From positions 405,001 to 450,000 of the forward strand of contig CAUYUJ010010380.1 of NCBI GenBank assembly GCA_963575745.1: a DNA stretch of 45,000 bases. The letters run 5' to 3'. Position numbers and translations under genes: made by a program. The notes beneath the pieces are model-generated. The model searched no databases and was not told the origin of the DNA. It worked only from the letters and a program-made list of their open reading frames with translations. This document shows, one piece after another, positions 1 through 10,445 of this stretch (position 1 is the stretch's first letter; each line of letters opens with the position of its first letter). This DNA comes from Prorocentrum cordatum. Taxonomy: Eukaryota; Sar; Dinophyceae; Prorocentrales; Prorocentraceae.

Positions 1-1250
1 TCACTCCCGTTTTTCTACACGGGACCGTCGCAAGCAGTCCTGCCCGGCTCACCTCCATGCTGAAACTGGCCGTTCAATGGTTTGAGAATAGCATAACAAC
101 TTGCCAGAGCGTGGGTAGACACGTGCCTCCCTACTTTCACCGCGGGATCGTGCGTCCCGGCGTTTGTGAAGGGGCGCCCACCGAGGGCGCGAAGACAGGG
201 CAGCGCCGACTGGCGCCGCGAAATGTATGTGGAAACAAACCGATATCGCGCTGCAGCCTGCCATGGCAGAGCCGCGACAAAAAGCACCGGCCGGTCTCGC
301 GCCGCGTTTGCAGGATATGCCGTCAACTGTGTTGGCACTCAAGACGCGGCCATCGACAAAGCGCAAGAACTTCCGATCACGTGCAGTCGACTACGTCCGC
401 CATACTGCACCACATGCTGCTAAGCACCGCTGGCGCGACGCAACCAAATGTTGTTGATCTGCTTGCTCACGTCGGTGCCCTCGCCTTGTGCTACGGAAAC
501 TCAGCTGGAACCGCCGAGGGAAGGTCGTGCCGCCCTCGGCGAAGGGGCTCCGTATGGCCGACCCTATGCTGCCGGACCCTTCGCCGTCGCTCGTCGTGGC
601 CACGAAGGGCGTGCTCAGCCTCGGCGGCACCACCCCGAACGCGCCAAGCGCAACGGCGCCAAGCCAAAAGTTTACAGCAACCGCGATGCTGGCATTCCGT
701 TTTTGTGCCCATGTTTGCTGTGTCGTCGCTGGTTCAAGAACCCACAATGCACGCGGCCGAACCTGCTAGAGAGCTGCTCCGAAGCGATCACCAGATTGCC
801 GTGCAACCGCTGATTAAACGCCCTGTGCCCTGGACGTGAAGCAGGCCCGCGCAAATGGTAGCGATGCGAGCTGGCAGGGACCGTATCACACGTCGTGAAG
901 CGGACAAGTCGCTTCAATTACCAACCAAATTGAATTGGAAATTAGGCAGGCGACGGGAACTTCGGACAGCCAAACTCAATTAATTGTTGACTACTTCACC
1001 ATCTGATTTTACAGCGTGCGTGGACTCCGAACCTGAGCTGTCTAAGGGGTCCGTAACGACGCAATGGTGATCAGCTTGCAGGTACAGCGTTGTCACCATC
1101 AGGTGGTGCTGCAGTAGGGCGCACAGGACCATGGGCAGCCTCTTGCACGCCTGGACAGACGCGGCCGCGCCAACGGGGCTACCCCCAGGTGACCAAAACG
1201 CACGCGCTGCACACTAGAACGGAACTACCAAGTTGAGACACGCCAACACT
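1..1250. other. No supported gene
   Basis: Only overlapping short frames on both strands are seen, with no recognisable motif, repeat or RNA. Composition is mixed and moderately GC-rich. Nothing here can be assigned. Confidence 0.5.
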
Positions 1251-1253
1251 TGT

Positions 1254-1686
1254 TCAACGCGCTTCCACAAATCGGCGACAAGCCTTAAGAAGCGACCGCC
1301 CGGGCACAACGTCTCCCAAACCCGATGACGGAAACGTGATGGTCCACTCCTGCAGGGCGATAGTTTTCGTTACTTCCGAATTTGGCGTTGATGCAGTCCA
1401 GACATCAATGTCTTGCCAACGGGGCTTGCAAAAAACGAGGACCTTATCGGTGTCGGGGCAGGCCTTGAGCGCGTCGACGGGGCCCTCCATGAGGTCGAGC
1501 GCAAACTCGTCGGATGTCTTCTCGTAGGCTCGCCCGTCAAGCACAAGGGCACAAAGGGCTTATATATCTTCCAATTCCAACGCCACGCTCCGGGATCATG
1601 TCCCCGAGCTCGGCGACAGACGTGGCAGGCGAGGTCAGCTTAAGCAGTTGCAGACACTTGTCGTCTGCAACGCCCACGGTGGGCAT
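1254..1686 (-). pseudogene. Unrecognised minus-strand gene relic in two frames
   Basis: Two minus-strand frames read like ordinary protein and follow each other. The first (1686 to 1537, 49 codons) contains the stretch LLKLTSPATSVAELGDMIPE. The second (about 1560 to 1254) runs through DEFALDLMEGPVDALKACPD and then DIDVWTASTPNSEV. The residue mix is balanced, unlike the Arg/Pro-rich shadow frames around it, so I infer an exon or a decayed exon with one frameshift near 1545-1560. No domain, signal peptide or membrane segment is visible and I do not recognise the family. It could instead be two exons with a small intron. Function unknown. Confidence 0.3.
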
Positions 1687-1689
1687 GCT

Positions 1690-2260
1690 CCGATGCAAGT
1701 CTTAGGGCAAGCGCGCGCCCTCGTATTCAGCCTCCTGCAGGAGCCAGCGAAACAGTGGAAAACTCTGGCGCCCATGCAACAAAATGTAGTCAGGCGAAAT
1801 AGGGAACTTTCAACTGTCGTGACTTGCCGCAACTTGTGCTAGTTACTCGAAAGGGTCCAGCAACGGCGGCGAGGCCCCCCCCGTATAACTAGAGAAGAGT
1901 CCACCGACCACCGCTTGCCCAGGGCGAGAAGGCGTGTGAGATGCTTGGCTGCCCCCCTCCCTCTGTGCTCCCTCCCCGGATGTCCAAAATCCCGTAGGAG
2001 GGGTGGATGGGGTTGAGGCGCGAGCTTCTCAACGCACCTCCAGGGCCCTCAGCGCTTCCAAATCCCCCCTCCGATACCTGCAAGATGCCCACGATGCCCT
2101 CCAAGACTGCTCAATAAGCGCTGCAACACGCCTACGAAGCCTCGAACAACTCAACAGGCTCTAAAAGACCACATGCCAATGTTAAAGAAGTATCAAGAGA
2201 GGCAGAAAGAGAGAGAGATAGAGAGAGCGACAAAACAAAAAGAGACGTGGGTATCTCGCC
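1690..2260. other. No supported gene; short GA run
   Basis: No coherent frame is seen. A short AGAG-rich run lies at about 2195-2230. Otherwise unremarkable. Confidence 0.4.
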
Positions 2261-2263
2261 TCA

Positions 2264-2560
2264 TTGCTTCCATATGCCCCCCAAGATAATTCCGGAACTA
2301 GTCCCCCGAACAGACCAATACGCTCCTCAAGTGTGGCCCCCAATTGGCTCCTGGCTGGTCTCCACCCAAGATGGTCCCGAATGGCTAATGGCTGTAGCTC
2401 CAAGATGGCTCAATACCCTTCCAAGATGGTCCAAAGACTTCTCAACGCGGCTCCAAGACCCTTCCACGCGACCCAAAGATCCCCGAAGGGCTCGCCAAGA
2501 TTGCCAAAAGAAGTCTCCATCGAGCGCCAAAGGGAGCTCCAACCCGCCCTAGAAGGCTAC
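2264..2560. repeat. Degenerate CCAAGATGGnCC / CCCAAGAGG short-period repeat
   Basis: Loose repeats of CCAAGATGG, CTCCAAGACCC and similar about every 10-20 bases. The same family recurs at 8240-8450 and 32540-33220 and, in reverse complement (CTCTTGGGG/CCGTCTTGGG), at 4880-5480 and 33480-34200. The open frames over it are products of the repeat, not genes. Confidence 0.6.
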
Positions 2561-2965
2561 GAGGAGACCCCACACGGCACCATCACGGCCACAAAAATGG
2601 GCAAATATTCGGTCATACACTTATTCAGGCCGTACCCCACTCCAAAACTCGCTGATTGGGAATTGCGGGCTCATTCATTGCCGTCTCTTGCCGTTGACAA
2701 TGCCCAACCAGAATACGAGGATCCGCCGGCCCCCTTGTGGGGCCACCAGGCTGCGAGGCCCGTGATTCGCAGTTTCCTGTACCAGTTGTAGCTTGTAGTT
2801 TCCAGTGTTACAGTTCTGCTTCTTTCTGGTTACTGTAACTAGTTGACTTCTTGCTGGTTACTGTAACTAGTTGATTGACCGCGCGAGGGGGGGAGGCCCA
2901 AACAAGACTTTTAGCACCCCCTGAGCGCGTTGTCTGAATTGCTGGGGGGGCTCGAAATCGACACC

Positions 2966-3514
2966 CCTCACGCAGATCCGCGGGGTCAGGGTCCAAAAAC
3001 ACAGGGGATTTGCCACATTTCTGAAATTCGGTGCCACCCCTCACGCAGATCCGCGGGGTCAGGGTCCAAAAACACATGGGATTTGCCACATTTCTGAAAT
3101 TCGGTGCCACCCCTCACGCAGATCCGCGGGGTCAGGGTCCAAAAACACAAGGGATTTGCCACATTTCTGAAATTCTGTGCCACCCCTCATGCAGATCCGC
3201 GGGGTCAGGGTCCAAAAACACAGGGATTTGCCACATTTCTGAAATTCGGTGCCACCCCTCACGCAGATCCGCGGGGTCAGGGTCCAAAAACAAAGGGGAT
3301 TTGCTACATTTCTGAAATTCGGTGCCACCCCTCACGCATCAGCGGGGTCAGGGTCAAAAAACACATGGGGTTTGCCACATTTCTGAAATTCGGTGCCACC
3401 CCTCACGCAGATCCGCGGGGTCAGGGTCCAAAAACACATGGGATTTGCCACATTTCTGAAATTCGGTGCCACCCCTCACGCAGATCCGCGGGGTCAGGGT
3501 CCAAAAACACATGG
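2966..3514. repeat. 73-bp tandem array, about 7.5 copies
   Basis: The unit starts CCTCACGCAGATCCGCGGGG and ends in ATTTCTGAAATTCGGTGCCA. Copies start at 2966, 3039 and 3112 and continue at the same spacing to about 3514, nearly identical apart from single-base changes and a three-base loss near 3338. Because 73 is not a multiple of three and the unit lacks stops, all frames stay open and produce repetitive pseudo-peptides on both strands. Two more copies lie at 5972-6080. Confidence 0.9.
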
Positions 3515-3516
3515 GA

Positions 3517-3556
3517 CTAGAACCACGCGCGCGCTTCGCGCGCGCTTAGGTTCTAG
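3517..3556. repeat. 40-base near-perfect GC-rich hairpin at the array edge
   Basis: CTAGAACC at 3517 pairs with GGTTCTAG ending at 3556. Between them GCGCGCGC, a TTC loop and GCGCGCGC pair again, so the whole 40 bases fold into one stem with a small internal mismatch. It abuts the last 73-bp unit directly. It could be a small foldback insertion or a terminator-like structure; the sequence does not tell which. Confidence 0.75.
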
Positions 3557-3930
3557 CTAGGATCGTCACCGTCGTCATCATGAACATCACCATCGCCATC
3601 ATTCCCCCCGCCAGGGCTAATGTACATCGTTTCTGGATGCTTCTGGCCGGAATACGAAAGGAGTTTCTGTAGTTAGAGTCTTTGGGGGAAGTCGCGGGGC
3701 CCCTCAGAATACTTACGAATGCCTCTGACAATCCCCCAGCGTGCCCCACGAGATGGCCAGATGGTGCCCGAACAGAACCCGAGAACGTCGACGACGGCGG
3801 CGATGAAGACGGCGGCGATCGCGGCGACGAAGGTAGCGGCGGTTGCCATGGGTTAGTACCCAATCAGAGCTTGCCTCTGTAAGGGTCCTGGCGGATTAAA
3901 AGGTTCGATGAGCTTCGGCAAGATTCCGGC
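3557..3930. other. No supported gene
   Basis: A short CATCACCATCGCCATC-type run and mixed sequence. No coherent frame is seen. Confidence 0.4.
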
Positions 3931-3934
3931 CCCA

Positions 3935-4312
3935 TGCGGCCGGGCCGGGTGCCCGGGTGACCGGGTGCCCGGGTGCCCGGTGCCTGGGTGCCTGGGTGCC
4001 CGGTGCCCCGGTGCCGGGGTGCCTGGGGGTGCCCTATCGCCCTATAGCCCTGTAGCCCTATAGCCGTATAGCCCTATAGGACTATAGCCCAATAGCCCTA
4101 TATCCCTATATCCATCTAGCCCTTTAGCTCTATAGCCCTCTGATCCTATAGCCCTGTAGCCCTATAGCCCCATAGCTCTACAGCCCAACAACCCTATAGC
4201 CCAATAGCCGAATAGCCCACATAGCCCTATAGCCCTATGGCCCTAGCCCTATAGCCCTATAGCCCTACAGCCCTATAGCCCTGTAGCCCAATAGCCCTGT
4301 AGCCCAAGTCGT
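3935..4312. repeat. GGTGCCCGG then CCCTATAG minisatellites
   Basis: About 100 bases of GGGTGCCCGG-type units (3935-4035) pass into about 280 bases of degenerate 8-10-base units such as AGCCCTATAG, with CTGTAG and CAATAG variants. A related but distinct unit (GAGCCCTATGAG) occurs at 11945-12235. Confidence 0.85.
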
Positions 4313-4654
4313 TTTCATCCTGAGTCGTTTTCTGACGGTCCCGGGAACCTGCGAGGGGCCCCGGAGGCCGAAAATTAACAAACAACCGCCGTCGTGATTT
4401 TTCCAAGACGTCGGAGGTCCAGGTCGTGCTTCCCGCCTCCCCAGACCTCCGACGTCGTAATTTTTGCGACCTCGGGCCCAGGAATCGATTGGGAAAACGC
4501 ACATGGGAAGGCAAGAAATGATGGACCCATCATTTCGTACCTGTGCCTTGATCAGTGGGACGGGCTTCGCACCGCCGCACATCACAAGACACGCTCGAGC
4601 GGATCCAGCCGTGGCGACGTCGGGGACTGCAGAAGGTCGCAAGGACACGGAATC

Positions 4655-4815
4655 TGAAGAGAGAGAGAGAGAGAAGAGAGAGAAAGAGAGGGAGAGAGAG
4701 ACAGACAGACAGACAGAGAGCGAAGAGAGAGAGAGAGAGAGAGATGGAGAGAGAGAGAGAGAAAGCAAAAACAAAGAGAGAGAGAGAGAGAGGCAGAGAG
4801 AGGAAATGGAGAGGA
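4655..4815. repeat. (GA)n simple repeat with GACA interruptions
   Basis: Nearly uninterrupted GAGAGA with a short ACAGACAGACAG block and occasional AAG or ATG. The long frames here are artefacts of the repeat. Confidence 0.9.
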
Positions 4816-4879
4816 GGCGAGCTTGAGTCAACGAAAGTCGCAGGGAAGGGGGCAGGGGGAAGAAGGCCAGAGAGCGCTG

Positions 4880-5480
4880 AAGGATCAAATACTGGAACCC
4901 TCTTGGGATTTTTTGGGGGGCCTCGTCCGGCCGCTCGCTGGGAGTTTGACGTAGCTTCTCGGGAGCCTCTGAACCTGTCGGAGGCCTCCTGGAAGCAGGT
5001 TCGAAGCATTTTGGGGGCCGATTTGGGGCTTCTCGGGGCCTCCTTTGGGCCTCTTGGGGGTCTCCTGGGGCCTCTTGAGGGGCCTCCTTGGGGCCTCCTG
5101 GCGGCCTCTTGGGGCGGAAGGCTCGAGCTTGCGGTTCGTGGTCCCCCTCTGGGCCCCCTCTTGGGCCCGTCTTGGGGCCCTCTTGGGCCATCTTGGGCGC
5201 CTCTTGGGCCGTCTTGGGGCCCTCTTGGGCTGTCCTGGGGCCCTCTTGGAAGCTTCTTGGGCCGTCTTGGGGCGGTCTTGGGCGCCTCTTGGGCCGTCCT
5301 GTAACGTCGGAAAGCCCAAAAGGCAACTTTGTGAAAAATGTACGTTTTACGAAGGGAATGGGCCAATTTTTGCGTCTAGGGGCCCTCTTGGGGCGCATGT
5401 TGGAGGCTTCTTGAGGCGTCTTGGGGGCGTCCTTGGACGTCTGGAGGCCATCTTCAGCATCTCGGAGCCCTCTTGGGAGA
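4880..5480. repeat. CTCTTGGGG / CCGTCTTGGG repeat with a unique core at about 5300
   Basis: Units such as CTCTTGGGGCC and CCGTCTTGGGC repeat every 10-20 bases on both sides of a non-repetitive core (about 5300-5375) that begins GGAAAGCCCAAAAGGC. The core resembles the reverse complement of 32845-32890 (GGAAAGCCGAAAAGGC), which is also flanked by CTTGGG-type repeats. This suggests two copies of one dispersed element rather than chance. Confidence 0.6.
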
Positions 5481-5484
5481 GGAA

Positions 5485-5810
5485 TGGGAAAAAAGAAAGA
5501 AAAAAGAAAAAACAAGAAAAAAAAAAAAAAACAAGAAAAGGAAGAGATGGAAGAAAAGAAAGAAGAAAAGAAAAAAATGGAAAAAAAAAGAGAAAAAAAA
5601 CAAAGAAAAAATTGGAAAATAAAGAAAAAAAAAAGAGAGAGAGAAAGAAAGAAGGATTGGACGAAAAGAAAAAAAAGAAAAATGGAAGGAGAAGAAAAGC
5701 AAGGAAAGAAAATTGGAAAGATGGACGAAGAAAAAGAGAGAAGAAAAAAAGGACTTGAAAAGATGAGAGCAGAATGTAAGGCCCTTGGAAAAAAAAAAAA
5801 AAAAAAAGTT
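5485..5810. repeat. A-rich polypurine tract
   Basis: About 320 bases almost wholly A and G on the plus strand (GAAAAAAAGA type), ending in a run of A at about 5790-5808. Frames over it are Lys/Glu or Phe/Ser artefacts. Confidence 0.85.
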
Positions 5811-5971
5811 GCTTGGGCCGTCTTTGGGCGCTTCTTGGGCCGTCTTGTCTGGACCGGGGAGGGCCTCCGGCAAGCCCCGACGAGCCTCCGGCCCACCCCC
5901 GGGCACATTTGTTGGTCGGGGTCCCGCCCCAGGCCCCCGGGACCCGGTGCGCCGTTTATGTGGTTGTATTT

Positions 5972-6080
5972 GCCACATTCCTGAAATTCGGCGCCACCCC
6001 TTACGCAGATCCGCGGGGTCAGGGTCCAAAAACACATGGGGTTTGCCACATTTCTGAAATTCGGTGCCACCCTTCACGCA
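5972..6080. repeat. Two displaced copies of the 73-bp repeat
   Basis: The sequence from TTGCCACATTCCTGAAATTC to GTGCCACCCTTCACGCA carries about one and a half units of the array at 2966-3514, about 2.5 kb away from it. Confidence 0.85.
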
Positions 6081-6085
6081 TATCC

Positions 6086-6199
6086 ATCGCAAGGCGTGGT
6101 AACCCAAAATGCGAGAACTCCCTCGGCCCTTTAATCGCAAGGTGTGGTAACCAAGCCCTTACACCATACACGTCTTACCAATCGCCAGGTGTGGTAACC
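6086..6199. repeat. Three 18-19-base direct repeats at regular spacing
   Basis: ATCGCAAGGYGTGGTAACC occurs at 6086, 6134 and 6181 (third copy ATCGCCAGG), spaced 48 and 47 bases, with unrelated ~29-base spacers. No further copies follow. The first copy begins right after the displaced 73-bp units. Confidence 0.8.
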
Positions 6200-7590
6200 C
6201 CTCTTGTGATCAGTTGGTTTTGCTGATTGCGACTCGGCTTCGCATGAAGTTTCGATACTGCTTCACGACAGCGCCAAGGCCTCATGACTTAGCTCTTCCA
6301 TGGCCCATTCTCCGAGAGAGGGGGCCGGCGGCAGGGGGCGAAGCCCTTACGGATAACCATTCGAGGCCAATGCTTTCACCGCCTCTCACACTCATCCATC
6401 CTACTGCGGCAACTCCGCTTCTCCTTCTCAACTCATTTCCTCTCTCCCTCCGTCTCCAAATAATCCTGACGCTTCTTGCAGCCCAAAGTGGTGCTCCCTA
6501 GGTCGCCCCCATTGATGGCCCAACACTGAGAAGATGGTCACAATCACTCCCCCCACCATCCTACTCGCACTCGTCCTCCCCCTTGCCTCCTCGCCCCTCC
6601 TGGGCATCGCACCGCTGTTCGCGGTCCCCGTGCGCGGCACCTGGATCGGGCAACCCGTGCAGCCCAGACTACATCCCGCCCCGCTTACCGTTCGGAGCTC
6701 GGCGGGCAGACGTGATCCTTGCGCGCATGGCAGGCGACCGAACGGGCTGGCAAACCTGCCGTCCCATCGGCGGGAGAAAAAAGAGCTCGGCTCCTCCCTG
6801 GTCGAGTACGCGCGCAGGTGCTTCTGAGCGAAGAGGCGGCGCGCCTGCCACATGAAGACCTTGTTCTTCTTGGCCTGAGGGTGCGGTGAAGCCCGCGCGC
6901 TGTCGTCGGCGGAGAGAGAGAGAGAGAGAGAGAGAGACGGTGCGCCGAGGAGGCGGTGGGCACCTGGGAGGGCGAAGATCTGAATGCCTCCGGCGCGCAT
7001 CACTGGTGCTGCACCGCGGCCGCCCCCCTTGTGTCAGAGGTCCCCTCTTCCTGGGTATATATCTGGCCACACCCTTTCGAAACCCCGGGCTCCCACTGGA
7101 ATCGTGAAGGGCCCCCATTGGCCAGCCAAGAGTTCAGGACTTGGGGCTGGATGGGATGTTGATCCAACGGCGATGCCACGAGCTCGGGGAAATGGACAAA
7201 TGGAGGAGTCAACAAACCCTCGTGGCTCTGCCGCAAGAGGTGGGCCTGAGAGGGCTGGGCTGGCGAGAACCCTGCTCTCTCCAGGCGCGGCGCAATGCTT
7301 CCATGAATGCTCGGCAACATAATGCGCGCAAGCACCATGTGTTCGAGAAAGAACCGCTCTCCGTACTCGTACTCATCGGAACACTCTCAGCGACCAACTG
7401 TAGGGCCGAAGCGAGAATTTGATCATCGAAGCCAACCACCCATCTTGGGAATGTGCTCGATGTTTTTCAGGCTTCGCGATGGCACAAAATGCTCAAGCGC
7501 AAATTGTGCGGGATAATATCGGACTCCAGCCCGCAAACCACCGGAATCGTCTCACGCAATGAGCGCGGCGCTGTGGTGAGAGCGCAAATC
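6200..7590. other. No supported gene; one (GA)n run at about 6908-6937
   Basis: Short frames on both strands only. A minus-strand stretch at about 7230-7345 reads HMVLARIMLPSIHGSIAPRL and looks protein-like, but it is not extended by any recognisable domain. I do not call a gene. Confidence 0.35.
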
Positions 7591-7906
7591 CCACCAGCCT
7601 TCTGGGCGTAGGTGGTCTAACGATTCCCACCAACCCTCTGGGCGTAAATGGTTTAATACAGTTTGTCTTCTCTCCCTGCCAAAACCCTTCCTTGGGGGAA
7701 TGGTTCATCTTTATTCCTTATTGCTATACACCCCCTCCCCCACCCGGCCGGCAGCCAACCCCAGAATCATGATATCCCCACGAGGGCCATGCTAAAACAT
7801 AATACAAAAAACGCTTTGCCTCCACATTTGGAGCATGTGCGGCCTCCCCCCGACCATTTTGTATTGAAATTTTAGCAGGTCCCACCTGCCTTCTGGGCGC
7901 AGGTGG
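7591..7906. repeat. Three dispersed ~25-base hairpins (CCACC...CTTCTGGGC...GGTGG)
   Basis: The copies lie at 7591-7615, 7627-7651 and 7882-7906. The last is the cleanest: CCACCTGC, loop CTTCTGGGC, GCAGGTGG, a perfect 8-bp stem. The first keeps five outer pairs with the same loop core, and the second is more degenerate. The repeated loop with varied stems suggests a small mobile hairpin family. Confidence 0.6.
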
Positions 7907-7954
7907 TCGTCCGACTGGTTTGACGAATCAGTGGCTGCCGCCTTTTCGCCTTAT

Positions 7955-8040
7955 CGCTTCCAGTGGGCTTTCGAAACCTCCCAATGGTTTCAACATTCGT
8001 TTCCAGTGGGCCTTCGAAACCCTCCAATGGTTTCGAAATT
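7955..8040. repeat. Two tandem ~51-base units
   Basis: TTCCAGTGGGCTTTCGAAACC followed by TCCCAATGGTTTC occurs twice in tandem (about 7959 and 8010). A diverged inverted match (TTTCGAAACCC...CCCACTGGAA) is seen near 7075-7103. Confidence 0.65.
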
Positions 8041-8239
8041 GGCCAAGAAACTCAAAGCCAGGCCTAAGAAGCTTCCAAACCCGTGGCGTCTGCGGTGTTC
8101 TTATGCGATATGCTGACATCCAGGTGTTACTTATGTGTTGGGAGGACGGGTGGGAGTGAGCAAGACGGCTTGCGGGCAGGTGGGTAGCTTGACCCCTCCC
8201 CCTACCCCCCCCCCTCCTGGGTCTGGACAGGGCGCCCCG

Positions 8240-8450
8240 CGAGGGGTTAGAGCGCCCAAGATCGCCCAAAATGGCTGCAAGATGGCCTCGGAGAGCGCAA
8301 GATGGCCTCCAAGATGGGTTTAGATAACTCGAGATGGCTCAAGATAGCCGCCGAAGCACATTCAAGAGGCCTCATGACGGCCCCGAAATGGCTTCAAGGG
8401 CCCCCCCGAGCCCTCCAAGGACCCCCCCAAGAGGCCAACATGGCTCCAAA
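8240..8450. repeat. CAAGATGGCCTC-type degenerate repeat
   Basis: Units such as CAAGATGGCC, CCAAGATGG and CCCCCCAAGAGG. Same family as 2264-2560. Confidence 0.6.
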
Positions 8451-9290
8451 ACCTGCGGAGCATCATTGGTTTTTGCCTTCTCGCCGCTTCACCTCCGATG
8501 GGCCTCGGAGTGGACCGCCTGTAAAGCCCTGCTAGAGTGTCGAAGCTCGTTTGGGGGGCCGTCTTGAGCCTGTTCGGCCGCCTCTTGATCTGTCTTGGTC
8601 CATTCTCGGGGTGCGTTGGTGCAATCTGGGGAGCGTTTCTTTTCCGAACGGGAAGGCCCAGCGTGCCACGCTCGGGTAAGAAACCCTGAACGACCAGCGT
8701 GCTTTGGCGCCCTCGGGGATCCACCCAAAGAACAACAACACGCGCGTACAATGTGGCAATCATGAGAAGGGAAACGGAATCGCAAGCAGACTGGTAACCA
8801 GAAACCAGCTTGCGACTCCAGCCTATATAATTGCACTGGGGCCCAAGACTCAGCGTATCTCTCTCGCAAGGCGCCCATATCACGAACTTAAGAGAAAAAT
8901 GAATGAGCCCGACCAGACAGAATAGAGCACCGGCCTCGGCTCTAAGATCTCCCGCCGCGCTGTGCCGCTGCTGTCGGGCCCCTTCTTGCGGCTCAGTTTG
9001 GTCCGCCCAAATTCCCCCCTCAGTCTGCAAGCCCATCCAGGTCCTCCCACAGCGCAGTGGCAAAGTTGCACTGCAATGCAATCACTGAAACATGGCATGG
9101 TAAAACTCGTAAACCAAACTACATATTCCACCGAGTACTTTGCGGTACCAATACTGCCGTCGGACGGACCCCTCCGGAGCTCTCCTTCTTAAGGCGCCGT
9201 GGGCCGTCTTCGGGCGATCTCGGAGCGATCGGGGGGATGCCTCGGAGGCCGCCGCGAGCTGCTGAGAGACCGGAAACTAGAGGCCTATTA
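8451..9290. other. No supported gene
   Basis: One long minus-strand frame (9081 to 8362) spans this stretch, but its residue mix changes along its length and its far end is built on the repeat at 8240-8450. No motif is recognised. Confidence 0.35.
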
Positions 9291-9344
9291 AGTGCCCCGG
9301 GTGTGCTGCGTCCTGGTGTCCCCCCGGGGCCGGGTTTTTCGGGC

Positions 9345-9835
9345 GTATGCGAGAAGGAGGAGGAGGCAGAGGAGGAGGAGGAGGAGGACGAGGCAAGATG
9401 AGGTGGAGAAGGAGGAACAGGCGCAAGAGGAACAGGAGGAGAGGAGGAGGAGGAAGAGGGGCGCCAGCCTGTATAAAGGCCTGGGCGGTTTTAGTGTTTT
9501 GTTTAATCTTATATCATTCCTTCTTCGCTTTCCCCTCAATGCATTTGCTTTGGATGAAACTTTCATTATCATCGGAGTTTGCCTATGCAATATCCTCCTC
9601 TTCTTTTCCTTCCATCTCCATCCCCTTTCATCTTCCTCACTCTCTTCATCAGATGAGGGGTAGGAAGAGGAGGACGGGACGGGTGAAGAGGAGGAGTAGG
9701 AGGGAGGAGGAGGAGGAGGAGGAGGAGGAGGAGAAGGAGGAGGGGGGAGGAGGAGGAGGGAGGAGGAGGAGGTGGAGGAGGAGGAGGGAGGAGGAGGGGG
9801 GAGGAGGAGGGGGATTTTTTTGGGCTCCTCCATGG
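9345..9835. repeat. GGA-rich polypurine tracts around a non-repetitive insert
   Basis: GGAGGA-type purine tracts at 9345-9460 and 9660-9820 flank about 200 bases of ordinary sequence. The insert begins with AGCCTGTATAAAGG at about 9466. Confidence 0.8.
9466..9512 (+). repeat. Dispersed AGCCTGTATAAAGG motif, copy 1
   Basis: AGCCTGTATAAAGGCCTGGG followed by CGGTTTTAGTG matches the reverse complement of 26766-26808 (AGCCTGTATAAAGGTTTGGA, then CGGTTTCATCG). Both copies lie at the edge of a GGA/TCC tract. The shared block is about 45 bases with roughly one mismatch in four after the identical core. Confidence 0.6.
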
Positions 9836-10065
9836 GACGCCGATCATGCCAGCTACGGGGGTGCACTACGCACTGGACTCACTCCCATGAGTGAGGAAAC
9901 CAAGATCCTGGAGAGCCCAACTCTCGAGGACGACCTCCTTCCTTCCCGTTCTGGGGTGGAGGCCCCGGTCGAAACGGCTCCGCCGTTCCTTGCCCATTCT
10001 GTCCAGGACAAAACCAGGCCGTCTGGCAGGGCACGTCTTGACCAAGCCGACGGGATGCTGCTGCG

Positions 10066-10150
10066 CGGAGGAGGAGGAGGAGGAGGAGGAGGAGGAGGAG
10101 GAGGAGGAGGAGGAGGAGGAGGAGGAGGAGGAGGAGGAGGGAGGAGGAGG
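10066..10150. repeat. (GGA)n, about 27 units
   Basis: Uninterrupted GGA triplets. They read as poly-Gly, poly-Glu or poly-Arg depending on the frame. Confidence 0.95.
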
Positions 10151-10329
10151 CTGGTCCTGTGGGGGAGCAGCCAGGCACGGTCCGCCCAGAGGCCCAGGGA
10201 CAACGCTGGAGGGGGGATGGGCTGCAGTCGGGCATGTCCCTCTTGGAGGATTTCTCCGAAGGGCTTAGGCGACCCGTCCTCCTTTCTCCTCCTCCTCCCC
10301 CTCCTCCTCCACTATAGAACGATTCTCGC

Positions 10330-10445
10330 GCGCCGGACACCGGACACCGGACACCGGACAGCGGACAGCGGACAGCGGACAGCGGACAGCGGACAGCGGA
10401 CAGCGGACAGCGGACACCGGCCACCGGCCACCGGCCACCGGACAC
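10330..10445. repeat. 8-bp minisatellite CGGACACC / CGGACAGC
   Basis: About fourteen 8-base units. Three CGGACACC units come first, then a run of CGGACAGC, then CGGCCACC variants. The change of variant along the array is consistent with local expansion. Confidence 0.9.

Noticed and set aside
4265-6070. A 601-codon minus-strand frame
   Set aside because: It runs over GA, A-rich purine, CTCTTGGG and CCCTATAG repeats; the Phe/Ser/Leu-rich product reflects repeats, not a protein.
6086-6199. CRISPR array
   Set aside because: Only three short repeats, no cas genes, and a eukaryotic context.
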